Positions 31,451-41,616 of a DNA stretch of 64,000 nt are shown here, in pieces. Each line of letters opens with the position of its first letter. Position 1 is the stretch's first letter. Source of the DNA: Nosema muscidifuracis (lineage: Eukaryota > Microsporidia > Nosematidae); the NCBI GenBank assembly GCA_028335825.1, contig JAIOKI010000025.1:186001-250000 (forward strand). The letters run 5' to 3'. The notes under the pieces are model-generated. The model was not told the origin of the DNA and searched no databases. It worked only from the letters and a program-made list of their open reading frames with translations. The position numbers were made by a program, and so were the translations under genes.

Positions 31451-31814
31451 TTATTCAATAAAGGATTTTAAGTTAAATGGAATTTTATTATAGAAAGACA
31501 ATCCTATAATATATCTTATACAAAAGATTATTGTTAATTATTATTATAAAACAATTTTTTTTAATATACCTCATTATAAAAAAACATCTTTTTTTTTATT
31601 ATATGTCTTATACAAATAATTATTGTTAATATACCTTATTATAGAAATAATATTGTTAATATATATCTTATACATTATCTTTTATTTTAATATATATTAT
31701 AAAAAATCTTTTATTTTAATATATTTATCAAATTTATTCCATCCCCTTTTTTTCAATTAATTTTATCTTTATTCTCCTTTTTATTTATGCATCCTTATTT
31801 TTTTAATTTTTTTA
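31451..31814. repeat. intergenic, imperfect tandem repeats
   Basis: Variants of ttatacaaataattattgttaatata recur five or six times between about 31500 and 31735. The last 80 bases are T-rich leader of the MULE-derived gene. Confidence 0.6.
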
Positions 31815-31818
31815 CCCC
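31815..31818 (+). promoter_or_regulatory. CCCC start box deciding the start at 31820
   Basis: ttaccccTATGgaa: the box ends one base before the ATG at 31820. The open frame reaches back to an ATG at 31787, but that would put the box inside the gene. Confidence 0.7.
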
Positions 31819-31819
31819 T

Positions 31820-33712
31820 ATGGAAATATCAGTTAATGACACTTTTAAAACTAAAGAAGAAATGATAAATACAATTACAGAATATGCTAACAGCATACAT
31901 TTCAAATTTAATATAACAGAAACACCACGTACTCTTTCATTTATATGTAAAGGTAAACAAGAGTTTAGTTGTGATGCTTCTATAGTAACTTCTTACAAAA
32001 AAAAAGAAAATAGTTTTATTATAAAAAGAATGAAATTAACGCATAAATGTCCTATAGCTAATAATGAATTTGCTAGTACAGACGAATTTCTTAGAAATGA
32101 AATTTTAATGAACATTAGTGATTATAAAAATACACGTATAGGTGAAATAGTTAGTATATTATATAATAGAAGTATACGTGTTAGTTATAATTCAGTTTAT
32201 AATATTGTTAAAGGGAAGATTGATTTACAAGCTAATTTATTAGTACCAAGAGTTGATATGTATAAACCTGAATTATCTGTATTTTATAATTCAAATTATA
32301 TTGATATAGAAGATATAACAAAAGATGATGAATCTTTTTATAAATTTCATGAATATAACAATCTTCTTGAAGATTTTTGTAAAGAATTTTATAATATTAA
32401 TTTAGAAAAAGTTGATATAAATTATTATGGGAAGATGGTATTTTATAAAATAAAGGAGTATATTAATATATTATACCCACTTATAGAAATAAAATATTAT
32501 AGAAGAAAGAGTGGATTAGCTATATTTGGTGTATTATATGATCCATTAAGTGAACCTATTATTTATACTTGTATGGTATCAGAAGATATATCTGATGAAA
32601 TATCTTTAAAATATTTCTTAAAGAATACTAATTTTGATAAATATATTATTGAATATGATAATTTATTAATTAAAGTTATGGATGATCTTAAAATAGATTA
32701 TTTTGTTAAGACTAGGGATGTTTGTAGATATATTTATAATAATGATGGAATTAAAGAGAATTTAGAGGTAGTATGGAATATTTGTAATATTGGTGAATTG
32801 AGAAGTGAGAATATTAGAGAATTAAGAAATGAGAATATTAGAGAATTAAGAAATGAAAATATTGGTGAATTAAGAAATGAGAATATTAATGAATTAAGAA
32901 GTGAGAATATTAATATTAGAAATGAAAATATAAAAGATGAATTAGTTAATAAAGATATAAATAATAATAAAATTAATTTAGAAGATAAAGAGAATTCTTC
33001 AAATAATTCTACTCTAAGTAAGGATAAAGATAATTTTACTTTAAGCAAAGACACAGATAATTCTACAATAAACAAGGATAATTCTACAATAAGCAAAGAT
33101 AATTTTATAAGCACAGATAAAGACAATAAAAATAAACAGATCACTGCTAAAGATATATCAAAGATGTTAAATTTAAACGAATCAAGATTTATAAAATCAA
33201 AATCTAATTTTACTTTTTTAAATATAAATAATCTTCCAGAATGTGACTTAGATTTTATAAGTTATGGAGTTTATGCCCTCCCTTTTTTTGAGTGTGTAAA
33301 TGCTATACAGAAACTAAGCTCAGATAATTTAAAAAATAAGAAGAGATTTACCAGACAAGATACTAAAAGTCTTTTTGGGTACAATGTAACAAATAGAATA
33401 GAAAGAAATGAAAGTACAGTTCCTAAAGAAGATTGTAAAATAGATATAGAAAATGGGACATGTGAATGTGGAATGTATCAAGAAATTCTTATTCCATGTG
33501 TTCATGTATGTAAATATCTTAGAGAAGAGAGGAAAGATCCTCTTTTATATGTAAGCAGTATTTATTCAAAAGAGCAGTATCTTAAATTAGATGAAATATT
33601 GCCTGTAATGAGTATTAATGTAAAAGTACAGTCTGATAGATTTAATTTTAAAAAGGGTCCAGGAAGACCTAAGAAGAGTTTTGGTAAGGAGATGGAGATA
33701 GTAGTGGAGTAG
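31820..33712 (+). CDS. MULE/FAR1-derived protein: degenerate DDE domain, SWIM finger, AT-hook
   Basis: 630 residues from the chosen start. Order: an N-terminal FAR1/MuDR-like DNA-binding fold (SFICKGKQEFSCDA, then MKLTHKCP), a region at about residues 231-300 that follows the MULE transposase core (AIFGVLYDPLSEPIIYTCMV, KYFLKNTNFDKYIIEYDN), a long low-complexity insert with 9-residue repeats (ELRNENIR and variants) and SKDNST repeats (about 325-450), a SWIM finger (C547-x-C549, C560-x-H562) and an AT-hook (GPGRPKK, about 614-620). The reading frame is whole and it has a host-type start box, no terminal inverted repeats are seen, and the DDE acids look only partly kept. I infer a domesticated transposase now acting in DNA binding or transcription. 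Confidence 0.7.
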   Translation: MEISVNDTFKTKEEMINTITEYANSIHFKFNITETPRTLSFICKGKQEFSCDASIVTSYKKKENSFIIKRMKLTHKCPIANNEFASTDEFLRNEILMNISDYKNTRIGEIVSILYNRSIRVSYNSVYNIVKGKIDLQANLLVPRVDMYKPELSVFYNSNYIDIEDITKDDESFYKFHEYNNLLEDFCKEFYNINLEKVDINYYGKMVFYKIKEYINILYPLIEIKYYRRKSGLAIFGVLYDPLSEPIIYTCMVSEDISDEISLKYFLKNTNFDKYIIEYDNLLIKVMDDLKIDYFVKTRDVCRYIYNNDGIKENLEVVWNICNIGELRSENIRELRNENIRELRNENIGELRNENINELRSENINIRNENIKDELVNKDINNNKINLEDKENSSNNSTLSKDKDNFTLSKDTDNSTINKDNSTISKDNFISTDKDNKNKQITAKDISKMLNLNESRFIKSKSNFTFLNINNLPECDLDFISYGVYALPFFECVNAIQKLSSDNLKNKKRFTRQDTKSLFGYNVTNRIERNESTVPKEDCKIDIENGTCECGMYQEILIPCVHVCKYLREERKDPLLYVSSIYSKEQYLKLDEILPVMSINVKVQSDRFNFKKGPGRPKKSFGKEMEIVVE

Positions 33713-33946
33713 ATTAAATTTAATTTATTAATTTATTGATTATTTTAACTTTTTAATTTATACTAATTTATGTAATATTTTAATGTATAAAATACTTTAT
33801 TTAATCATTATTTAATTTATACTATTTATGTAATGCTTTAATTTATTAATTTATAATATACTTAAATTAATTACTCATTTAATAATTATTTTAATTAATG
33901 ACTCATTTATTTAATGATAATAATTTATAAAAGTATAATTTTTTAT

Positions 33947-34594
33947 TTATATCATAATCTCATTCTCTTTAACAGCTACTTCCCAATTAGTACTAAGACA
34001 ATACTGCTCACTTATATTAATATACTCTTTTTCTACTATTCCTATCTGTATTTGATTACTATGTCTACAACTTTTATAACACATTATTCTCATTGTATCT
34101 TCAGCTATCTTAATAGCTTCATCTCTACTTATTTCATTAGATTTTCCTTCAAGTTTACTTCTTAAATAAGGAAGAGCTATCATTGAAGATATTCCAGTAG
34201 AAACAATATCATCTTCATAAACAAGACCAAGATGGTTCACAGCTCCTAGAACTATATCATTATTATCACATCCTAATACATTAACTGATACATTATAAGG
34301 TTCAACTTTATTACGTTTATTATACAATATACTTTGTATAAGATTAAGATATCCTTTTGTACTTAATTTAACAGGATCACTTTCTTTAATCTCTTCTAAG
34401 GTAGATACTAATTTCTGGATATCACTTACTTCTCCTGATAGAGATATTAATGTATTAGATGATAATTTATATATACGAGTTAGATTAGTAAATTTACATA
34501 AATTACCATATGATGCTTGAGTATCAGAAGAAGTAATAACTCCATTTTTATATTTAAAACTTATAATTCCTGATCCTATAACAAAATTCTTCAT
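33947..34594 (-). CDS. PRE4: 20S proteasome subunit beta7 (Pre4)
   Basis: 215 residues. Beta7 is a non-catalytic subunit of the inner rings. The core GIISFKYKNGVITSSDTQAS followed by YGNLCKF matches yeast Pre4 (SVISMKYDNGVIIAADNLGS, YGSLLRF), and there is no catalytic Thr. YNVSVNVLGCDNND, NHLGLVYEDDIVSTGI and the ...AIKIAEDTMRIMCYKSCR helix also fit. Start chosen at 34594: the CCCC box at 34602-34605 lies seven bases before it. The frame extends 7 codons further but that extension would contain the box. Confidence 0.9.
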   Translation of the reverse strand: MKNFVIGSGIISFKYKNGVITSSDTQASYGNLCKFTNLTRIYKLSSNTLISLSGEVSDIQKLVSTLEEIKESDPVKLSTKGYLNLIQSILYNKRNKVEPYNVSVNVLGCDNNDIVLGAVNHLGLVYEDDIVSTGISSMIALPYLRSKLEGKSNEISRDEAIKIAEDTMRIMCYKSCRHSNQIQIGIVEKEYINISEQYCLSTNWEVAVKENEIMI

Positions 34595-34601
34595 TAATTT
34601 A

Positions 34602-34605
34602 GGGG
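34602..34605 (-). promoter_or_regulatory. CCCC start box of PRE4
   Basis: The minus strand reads attaccccTAAATTAATGAAG. It decides for the ATG at 34594 against the one at 34615. Confidence 0.65.
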
Positions 34606-34712
34606 TAATAAACAAGAATATTTTTAAGAAGAAAATATATTTGAAACAAGTAATTTGTAAATAATTTGAGACTGAAACTTGTATAAAAATATTAATAAGG
34701 TAAATAAGAAAT

Positions 34713-36470
34713 ATGTTCTTTTGGGATAATGATGATGAAGAAGTAAAAAAGGAAGAAGAAAAGAAGAAAGAAGAAGAAAAGAAAGAAGAAGAGAGGAAAG
34801 AAGAAGAGAGAAAGGCAGAGGAAAAAAAGAAAGAAGAAGAAAGGAAAGAAGAAGAACAAAAGAAGGAAGAACAAAGGAAAGAAGAGAGGAAGGCTGAGGA
34901 AAAAAAGAAGGAAGAACAAATGAAAGAAGAGAGGAAGAAAGAAGAACAAAGAAAGGAAGAACAAAAGAAAGAAGAACAAAAAAAAGCTGAAGAACAAAAG
35001 AAAGAAGAAGAGAGGAAGGCTGAGGAAAAAAAGAAGGAAGAAGATAAAAAAGCTGAACAAAAGAAGGAAGAAGAACAAAAGAAAGAAGAAGAAAGGAAAG
35101 AAGAAGAGAGGAAGGCTGAGGAAAAAAAGAAGGAAGAACAAAATAAGGAAGAACAAAAGAAAGAAGAAGAAAAGAAAGAAGAACAAAATAAAGAAGAAGA
35201 AAAGAAAGATCAAAATTATGGATTCAACCCATCTCAAGAACATTCCAATCGAAGAGTCAAAACAGGTTTCTTCTCAAGTCTAATTAAGCTAATTGCCTCT
35301 CCTCCTATTATAGTCTCTACCCTTTCTTTTACTCATATAATTAGAAGACTTTCTATTTGGTATCTTATGATAGCTGTATTTATAATGACTTTTCATTATA
35401 TATTATCTTTCATAATAATAGACTTCCTTATAGAAGGTAATAGATCAGAAAGTGAATCATATGGATCTTTAGATATAGATGATAATCCTATATTTTCTCT
35501 TCTAATAGATTTCTTTTTAATTCTTCTTAAATTTATTACTTGTTTATTCTATGTAGATATGCTTCTAGAAATATTTTATACAGTTTTTGATTTTAGAATT
35601 AATACCATAAATTCTAAATTTCTAAAATACACTGTAATGCTTATTATAACTTTAATCTTATCAATATTCTATGCTATGTATAGATCTATAGATATTCTTA
35701 CTACTATAGTAGAATTTACACTTGTATCAGTTAGTTTTATTTTTACAGGTATTCTTACTTATTATAAATTTACAGGAGTAGATACTCTAGTAGATAGTCA
35801 AGTTGAAGAACCATCTACATCAAAAATTAGTACTTTATTTTTAATATTCTCATTTATATCTTTCTCATATGAAGCTACTTCTTGTTCAGTAACAGTTTCT
35901 AATAATTCAAAATTTGGTCTATTTTTTATATCCATATTAGGTTTATGCATTATTTCTTTTTTTTTTATTTTATTTATGTATGTATCTAATTGGTTATGGA
36001 ATATGAAATTAAGTGATATTCTTTTCAGTTTAATATCATCACAGTCTATTCTTAATAAGTCATCTACCATTTTATCTAATATAACTTTTATTATCTTAAT
36101 AATTTATTCAATCTTTGGATTTATTTTAAATGTGAATACTTTAAATAATTCTATAGCAAATATATTCTCAATACTAATAGTTATTAATAATGTAATAGGA
36201 TCACTTATTTTTCTTGTAGTAATTTTCTCAATTATATTTTTAGTAGTATGGAGTGAAATAGGTAAATTTTTATGGTGGTCTACTATGATATTATATTTAG
36301 GACTTCCTTTATATTCTATGTATCCTTATATATCACTTTTATTTAGTAGTAAAGATAATAAGAAATATACTTTACTTTCTACAGTTGGTATAATAATATT
36401 AAGTTTTTTCTTTATGATATCTTTATTTTATTTTAAGATATTCTCTCCTAAATATTTTACAATACAATAA
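34713..36470 (+). CDS. hypothetical multi-pass membrane protein with a KE-rich N-terminal rod
   Basis: 585 residues. After MFFWDNDDEEV comes about 155 residues made almost only of Lys, Glu, Gln, Arg and Ala (KKEEERKAEEKKKEEQ repeats), predicted as one long charged helix. From residue ~200 there are about ten to eleven hydrophobic segments (for example WYLMIAVFIMTFHYIL, KYTVMLIITLILSIFYAMY, FFISILGLCIISFFFILF, GIIILSFFFMISLFYF). No family is recognised. It is a plausible microsporidia-specific membrane protein whose cytosolic rod could tether a structure. No CCC box. The reverse strand of the rod forms a 183-codon Phe/Leu frame that is only a shadow. Confidence 0.75.
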   Translation: MFFWDNDDEEVKKEEEKKKEEEKKEEERKEEERKAEEKKKEEERKEEEQKKEEQRKEERKAEEKKKEEQMKEERKKEEQRKEEQKKEEQKKAEEQKKEEERKAEEKKKEEDKKAEQKKEEEQKKEEERKEEERKAEEKKKEEQNKEEQKKEEEKKEEQNKEEEKKDQNYGFNPSQEHSNRRVKTGFFSSLIKLIASPPIIVSTLSFTHIIRRLSIWYLMIAVFIMTFHYILSFIIIDFLIEGNRSESESYGSLDIDDNPIFSLLIDFFLILLKFITCLFYVDMLLEIFYTVFDFRINTINSKFLKYTVMLIITLILSIFYAMYRSIDILTTIVEFTLVSVSFIFTGILTYYKFTGVDTLVDSQVEEPSTSKISTLFLIFSFISFSYEATSCSVTVSNNSKFGLFFISILGLCIISFFFILFMYVSNWLWNMKLSDILFSLISSQSILNKSSTILSNITFIILIIYSIFGFILNVNTLNNSIANIFSILIVINNVIGSLIFLVVIFSIIFLVVWSEIGKFLWWSTMILYLGLPLYSMYPYISLLFSSKDNKKYTLLSTVGIIILSFFFMISLFYFKIFSPKYFTIQ

Positions 36471-36660
36471 AAAAATAGAATTTATTTTATATTTATTAAT
36501 TTATTATTTGATTAATTTATTATATTTTTAATTAGTTATATAAAAAAAGATAACCTATTTATTAATTTATTATAAGATAATATATAAAAAGATAACCTAT
36601 TATTTGATTTATAAGATAATATATATTATAAGATAATCTATTTAATTTAATTTATTATAT

Positions 36661-37704
36661 TTATTTAATGAATATATTCTCTCCTCCTATTAAATCTCCA
36701 TACATATCATCTATCATAAAAAGATACTTCTTCATATCATCTATCACTTTTCTATCATACATCTTCTTATTTATACAATATTCTATCATCTCATTAATAA
36801 ATTCAATATCTTTAAATCTTCCACATTCTAAAATAATTTCATAAATCTTATTTTTGTATTTATTAAACATCTTCTCTTTTTCTTTATTATTTATTTTACT
36901 CTCTTTTAATATAAAATATATTAATTTTATATTATTTGTTACTACTTTATCATATTCTTTATTCTTAATATGTATCGTATTATTTTTACCAGTATTATCT
37001 TTATAAGTGCTGTATAATAAAATAGAATCAGTAGTACCCATAAGTAAATAAAATAAATTACTTATATTATTAGATAGATTATTTATATTATTAGAATCAT
37101 CTTTCTTATTATTTATATTATTAGGATCATCTGTTTTATTATTTATATTATTAGATAGATTATTTATATTATTAGAATCATCTTTCTTATTATTTATATT
37201 ATTAAAATCATCTATAATATTTTTGGAATCATCTTTCTTATTATTAATATTTTTATGGTCATCTTTCTTATTATTAGAATCCTCTTTCTTAAATATTTCT
37301 ATTGACCAAACATCTCCATTAACATCAAAATTTTCTAAACATACTCCTTTACTAACATCCCATATTTTTATAAGTCCACCTACACTACTACTAACTAATT
37401 TCTTATCATTATCAAATAATTTAGTACATAATACTCCTGATTCATGACCTGTTAATACAGAAATACATTCATAATTATAATTATAAATTCTTATTGATTT
37501 ATCACTACTTCCTGTACAAAAATATTTTATACCTGAATAAACACTCATTACACTCTTCTTATGATCTTTTATTATTTTTAATATTTCTAAATTAAAATTT
37601 AGTATTTTACATATCTTATCAGAACATCCTAAGAAAATTAATTCTTTAGATTTATTTATTGATATTGAATTTATATCTTTATCATTAACTTTTTGTATAA
37701 TCAT
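36661..37704 (-). CDS. UTP13-like WD40 protein, C-terminal part (after an in-frame stop)
   Basis: 347 codons. It holds three or four WD40 repeats (LIFLGCSDKICKI, YFCTGSSDKSIRIYN, GHESGVLCTKLFDNDKKLVS, GGLIKIWDVSKGVCLENF) and a helical C-terminus (KEYDKVVTNNIKLIYFILKE, CGRFKDIEFINEMIEYCINK), an arrangement seen in the U3 snoRNP proteins Utp13 and Utp12. Residues ~150-215 are a low-complexity insert from a ~66-bp repeat (KKDDSNNINN and LSNNINNKTDD). The upstream ORF (37735-39033) is in the same frame, separated only by one TAA and ten codons. No CCC box precedes this ATG. The two parts most likely belong to one gene. Confidence 0.6.
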   Translation of the reverse strand: MIIQKVNDKDINSISINKSKELIFLGCSDKICKILNFNLEILKIIKDHKKSVMSVYSGIKYFCTGSSDKSIRIYNYNYECISVLTGHESGVLCTKLFDNDKKLVSSSVGGLIKIWDVSKGVCLENFDVNGDVWSIEIFKKEDSNNKKDDHKNINNKKDDSKNIIDDFNNINNKKDDSNNINNLSNNINNKTDDPNNINNKKDDSNNINNLSNNISNLFYLLMGTTDSILLYSTYKDNTGKNNTIHIKNKEYDKVVTNNIKLIYFILKESKINNKEKEKMFNKYKNKIYEIILECGRFKDIEFINEMIEYCINKKMYDRKVIDDMKKYLFMIDDMYGDLIGGENIFIK

Positions 37705-37734
37705 ATTATTATTTATTACGTCATTATTTAGTAC

Positions 37735-39033
37735 TTATAATATATTAAATTTACAAATTAATCCTTCATCTCCTCCCATAACACAAATATCTTCTTTTAT
37801 ATCTAAACTATTCATTATTCCAGTATTTAATCTTTTATTAAAAATTAATTCATTTTCTTCTATTTTATATATTATACTTGTATTATCTTTACTAGTAGAT
37901 ATTAAATATTCATTATTATGAGATATACTTAAAATAGTATCATTATGATCTTCTATTATTTTACCCATACAACATACTATTTTATTAGATATTGATTTAT
38001 TAGATGTTATTTTATCATTATGATCTTTACTAGTAGATATTAAATATTTATTACTATCTTCCACTACCGTATTAGATATTATTTTATCAGTTATTAATTT
38101 ATCAAAACAACATACTTCCTTATCTACTACTACCTTATCGTCTTCTACTATTTTATCATCTTCTACTTCCTTATCTACTATTTTATTGGATACTATTAAT
38201 TTATTATTACTACTAAATATAATCATATTATTAATCTCTTTAACATCTAATACATCATCTAAATTACTAAATAATACTAAATTAGTATCATTTTGATATA
38301 TTCTAAACATATTATCATACCCAATATTTTTAGTAAGCATTCTTAAATTATTATTTAAAGGTATAATTTTTTTAGTTCTACAATCAATTATACTAGATTT
38401 ATAAGAATCTTCTAAAAAAGTATGTAAATAAATTTGATAATCTAAAATATCTACAAAATCTATTTTATAATTAATAATAGAATTATTAAAAATAATATTA
38501 TTTCTAGTAATAATTACAAGATTATTATCTACTAATCCTATCTTAATAATAAATTCTCCTGAATATATTTTAGAAATATCTTTAGTTTGAATATTTATTG
38601 AATAAACATTCTCATTATCAGCAGAATATATTAAATTATCTTTGATAAATGAAGATATACTTTTATGTTTATATAATAATATTGATGAATCATTAACTAA
38701 ATATATCTCATCATTCTCATAAAATACTATAATATCAGTATCATTATATATTAATATATTCTTAATAATTATATCTTTCTTATTACAATCATATTTATAA
38801 GTAGATTTAGTAATTAAATTATATTTATAAACTTCTAAAGAAAAATAGTAAAGAAAATCATCTTGAATATAAAAATCTAATATTTTATCTGATGTAAGAA
38901 TTATATTTACTTCATGTGTATCTAAATTAGTAGAATAAATTGTATTATTGTGTTGAGTATATAAAATTCTATCTTTTATATGAGGAATATTCTTGTTATA
39001 AATTGATATTATTTTATTATTGCAGGATATCAT
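37735..39033 (-). CDS. UTP13-like WD40 protein, N-terminal part (ends at TAA 37735-37737)
   Basis: 432 codons of beta-propeller. WD features are weak at the start (TQHNNTIYSTNLDTHEVNII) and clear at the end (HNDTILSISHNNEYLISTSK, DNTSIIYKIEE, LDIKEDICVMGGDEGLICKF). The end falls where the next repeat begins in Utp13 (NKSKELIFLGCSDK in the next frame segment). Residues ~285-345 carry a Val/Asp/Lys low-complexity insert (KVVEDDKVVVDKE) and a duplicated LISTSKD unit. A CCCC box at 39038-39041, four bases before the ATG, marks a real start. Alternatives: UTP12/DIP2 or PWP2. Confidence 0.6.
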   Translation of the reverse strand: MISCNNKIISIYNKNIPHIKDRILYTQHNNTIYSTNLDTHEVNIILTSDKILDFYIQDDFLYYFSLEVYKYNLITKSTYKYDCNKKDIIIKNILIYNDTDIIVFYENDEIYLVNDSSILLYKHKSISSFIKDNLIYSADNENVYSINIQTKDISKIYSGEFIIKIGLVDNNLVIITRNNIIFNNSIINYKIDFVDILDYQIYLHTFLEDSYKSSIIDCRTKKIIPLNNNLRMLTKNIGYDNMFRIYQNDTNLVLFSNLDDVLDVKEINNMIIFSSNNKLIVSNKIVDKEVEDDKIVEDDKVVVDKEVCCFDKLITDKIISNTVVEDSNKYLISTSKDHNDKITSNKSISNKIVCCMGKIIEDHNDTILSISHNNEYLISTSKDNTSIIYKIEENELIFNKRLNTGIMNSLDIKEDICVMGGDEGLICKFNIL

Positions 39034-40074
39034 TTATGGGGAAAAATATTTAAAAAATAATAAATATTATTTTTATGCTAAAATTTAAAATAAATATTTC
39101 TTTTTTTATATTCATTTATATTAAAATAGAAATTATTTATAAGATAAATTATTTATGATGAGAGGAGATTTTATAAAATATAAAATTATTTATGATAAAC
39201 TCTTTTTATTAAAATAAGATAGATTGATAACAATTTTTATTAAAAATAAGATAAATTGATAATTATTTTTATTAAAATAAGATAAATTGATAACTATTTT
39301 TATTAAAATATTGTTTTTATTTTAGATTTATAAATGTTTAAATAAATTCAATTACTAAAAAGAAATTAATTTTCTAATTCACACTTAAGGTTTAAAATTT
39401 CTTGTATTTTATGATTAGTGAAAAAATAATTTGTATATATTTTATAAAAAAATAATGTTTCCTAATCAATGATAATAAAATGGTATGCTTTTTTTAATAA
39501 ATTAGTTTCTGATTTTTATTTACAGAAAATTAATGAGAGATGTATTAAAGTCAGATATATACTTTTTTATTGATAATATCGATTTAGTCTTCTTGAGTAA
39601 TGAAAGATTTATTAAAGTCAGATATATACTTTTTTATTAATAATATCATCGATATGAAGGAAAATTGAACCAGGCATAATTTTAAATGATTAATAATTTT
39701 TTTTTGAGAAGTGAATGATAAAAATTACATAGTCTTAAAAAATAAACCTGAAATATTTTTTATGATTATAAAAGGGATCAAGAGATTGATAGTATAGACA
39801 AAAAAATTAGAAAGCTTCTTATATTTAAATATATTTCAAACACTAAAAGTAAATGGCTTAAATAAATTCTATCTTTATTTTTAAATATTTTAATTCCATT
39901 TGAAGAAATTTAATTATTTTTTATATTTAGAATAAAAATAAGAAAACATTTTATAAAAATTCATATTTTGATATAAAGATGCATAAATTTATGTTTATGC
40001 AAAAAACTATAAATAAAAAAAAATTTAAAATCATGCATAAAATATTTATAAATTGGACACTTTAAAATAATAAT
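39034..40074. repeat. 1-kb intergenic region with tandem repeats
   Basis: About 39205-39315: four copies of a ~31-base unit (tttttattaaaataagataaattgataacta). At 39546-39582 and 39611-39647 attaaagtcagatatatac plus ttttttattaataatatc occurs twice. No gene seen; the genes on both sides are transcribed on minus. Confidence 0.65.
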
Positions 40075-40788
40075 TTAATTAGCTTCACTCTCTACTTCCA
40101 TTCTGTTATTACTTGTTTTTCCTTTCTTAACGGTCTTAACTTTTATAACACAGCAACTCTGTAAAGGAAATATGCTTCCTGCATTCTTCTCTATATTCTT
40201 ACCAATAGTCTCTGCAGCTAATTTTTTCATAATCTTATTCAAATCTTGATCATGTAATTCCTCTTGTATGACATCAAACATAACTTTTCTAATTTTCTTC
40301 TCTTCACTCTTTTTACAGTACACACGTTTAGTAGTCTTTCCTGGGGTCTTCTTAGTAACAGCATTAGCAAATATTCTTAATACAGTACCATCCTTAGCTG
40401 TAATATCTTTCTCAGCTTCAATGAGAGTATGCCATTTACGAATGATTCCTTTAATCTTATCATTAGTCATATTCATACCATCAAATACACCAATACATTC
40501 TTTACCACGTACTTCATTAACACGAAAAGTGAATTTTCTAGCATGTTCTTCAAGATTTCCAGTTAAATCAGCTTGGTTAATAGCAAACTTTCTTCCAACA
40601 AGTAAATTAGTAAGATTCTGTTTATTAGAGGTTCTAGTAGCCATAGTTAATCCTACACTTGAATTTTGGAAAACAGTAGGTGCTTTTAGATTGTACCAAT
40701 CCTTTTTGGTATAGTTATCTATCTTAGGATTCTTTTTTGAGCCCTTCTTGTTTGCTTTAGCGTAGCTGCCTGGTGGTTGAATAGCCAT
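40075..40788 (-). CDS. RPS1: 40S ribosomal protein eS1 (S3Ae)
   Basis: 237 residues. [56 protein letters not shown] and [18 protein letters not shown] are family blocks of eS1 (DWYDVKAPAMFN, GRVFEVSLADLQND in human). The length is slightly under yeast Rps1 (255). Elevated GC compared with spacers fits high expression. A CCCC box on this strand at 40794-40797 is five bases before the ATG. No intron is evident. Confidence 0.96.
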   Translation of the reverse strand: MAIQPPGSYAKANKKGSKKNPKIDNYTKKDWYNLKAPTVFQNSSVGLTMATRTSNKQNLTNLLVGRKFAINQADLTGNLEEHARKFTFRVNEVRGKECIGVFDGMNMTNDKIKGIIRKWHTLIEAEKDITAKDGTVLRIFANAVTKKTPGKTTKRVYCKKSEEKKIRKVMFDVIQEELHDQDLNKIMKKLAAETIGKNIEKNAGSIFPLQSCCVIKVKTVKKGKTSNNRMEVESEAN

Positions 40789-41180
40789 TTTATGGGGTAT
40801 AAAAAAATTTTAAAAATATTTGGATGTATTGAAAAAATTTAGTGAAAAATAAATAAGAATGAAAGAAAAATCTTTAAGAAGAAAATATATTAATATAATA
40901 TATAATAATAGAAAAAAACAATTAGAATTTAAATACTACAAGAAGAAATCTGAAATAACTTAAAACGTTCAATTGATTGAAAAATATTTTCCAATAAAAT
41001 TAGATTTTGTAATGTTCTTACACTTTAAAAAAGAAGTTGAATTTAAAACCTTCAATCGAATTTTTTAATAACAATTGTCACTTTAATATAAATATAAAAT
41101 ATTATATATTTAAAATACTTTAATATAATTATAAACTTATATCGTATAAAACATACTATTCCATCATATGTTCTTCGACA
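40789..41180. other. divergent intergenic, AT-rich
   Basis: Spacer between eS1 (minus) and tRNA-Leu (plus). Nothing supportable beyond the eS1 start box. Confidence 0.5.
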
Positions 41181-41263
41181 GGTAACGTGGCCGAGCGGTT
41201 AAGGCGGTGGACTTAAGATCCATTTATCAATTGATAGCGTGGGTTCGATTCCCACCGTTACCA
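41181..41263 (+). tRNA. tRNA-Leu (anticodon UAA)
   Basis: Class II tRNA. The acceptor GGTAACG pairs with CGTTACC, followed by discriminator A. The D region is TGGCCGAGCGGTTAAGGC. The anticodon stem-loop is GTGGA CTTAAGA TCCAT, with TAA at positions 34-36. The variable arm is ttatcaattgata. The T arm is GTGGG TTCGATT CCCAC. No intron in the anticodon loop. It decodes UUA, the favoured Leu codon in this AT-rich coding sequence. Confidence 0.97.
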
Positions 41264-41269
41264 TTTTTT
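41264..41269 (+). terminator. RNA polymerase III terminator of tRNA-Leu
   Basis: Six T directly after the discriminator base, with a second run of seven T a few bases on. Confidence 0.8.
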
Positions 41270-41339
41270 AATTTTTTTGTAAATTAATTCGTTAATTTAA
41301 ATTTATTAAAAAATTATATTAGCAAAAATCAATTTATAA

Positions 41340-41605
41340 TAATTAATGTTTTTTATAAGATTTTCTATTATATTTAAATTGTCATAAAAGATTTTCTAAC
41401 ATACTTTCTTTTTAAATTATTTTCTGTTATATTTAAATTGTCATAAAAGATTTTTTAATATACTTTCTTTTTAAATTATTTTCTGTTATATAATTATTCA
41501 TAAATAATTTTTTATTATATCTAATTAGTCATAAATAATTTTCTATTATATTTAAATTGTCATAACATAATTTTCTAATCTATTTTCTTTTTAAATTAAT
41601 TTTTT
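41340..41605. repeat. ~59-bp imperfect tandem repeats
   Basis: Unit attttctgttatatttaaat, then tgtcataaaagattttctaa and catactttctttttaaatt, two to three good copies followed by degenerate ones. It lies between the tRNA and the start box of the next gene. Confidence 0.65.
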
Positions 41606-41616
41606 TTAACCCCTTT

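Noticed and set aside
34692-35243. 183-codon Phe/Leu frame on minus
   Set aside because: Shadow of the Lys/Glu rod of the plus-strand membrane protein.
37690-37760. A short intron removing the stop between the two WD40 ORFs
   Set aside because: The first GT lies after the TAA, so a GT-AG intron cannot remove it.
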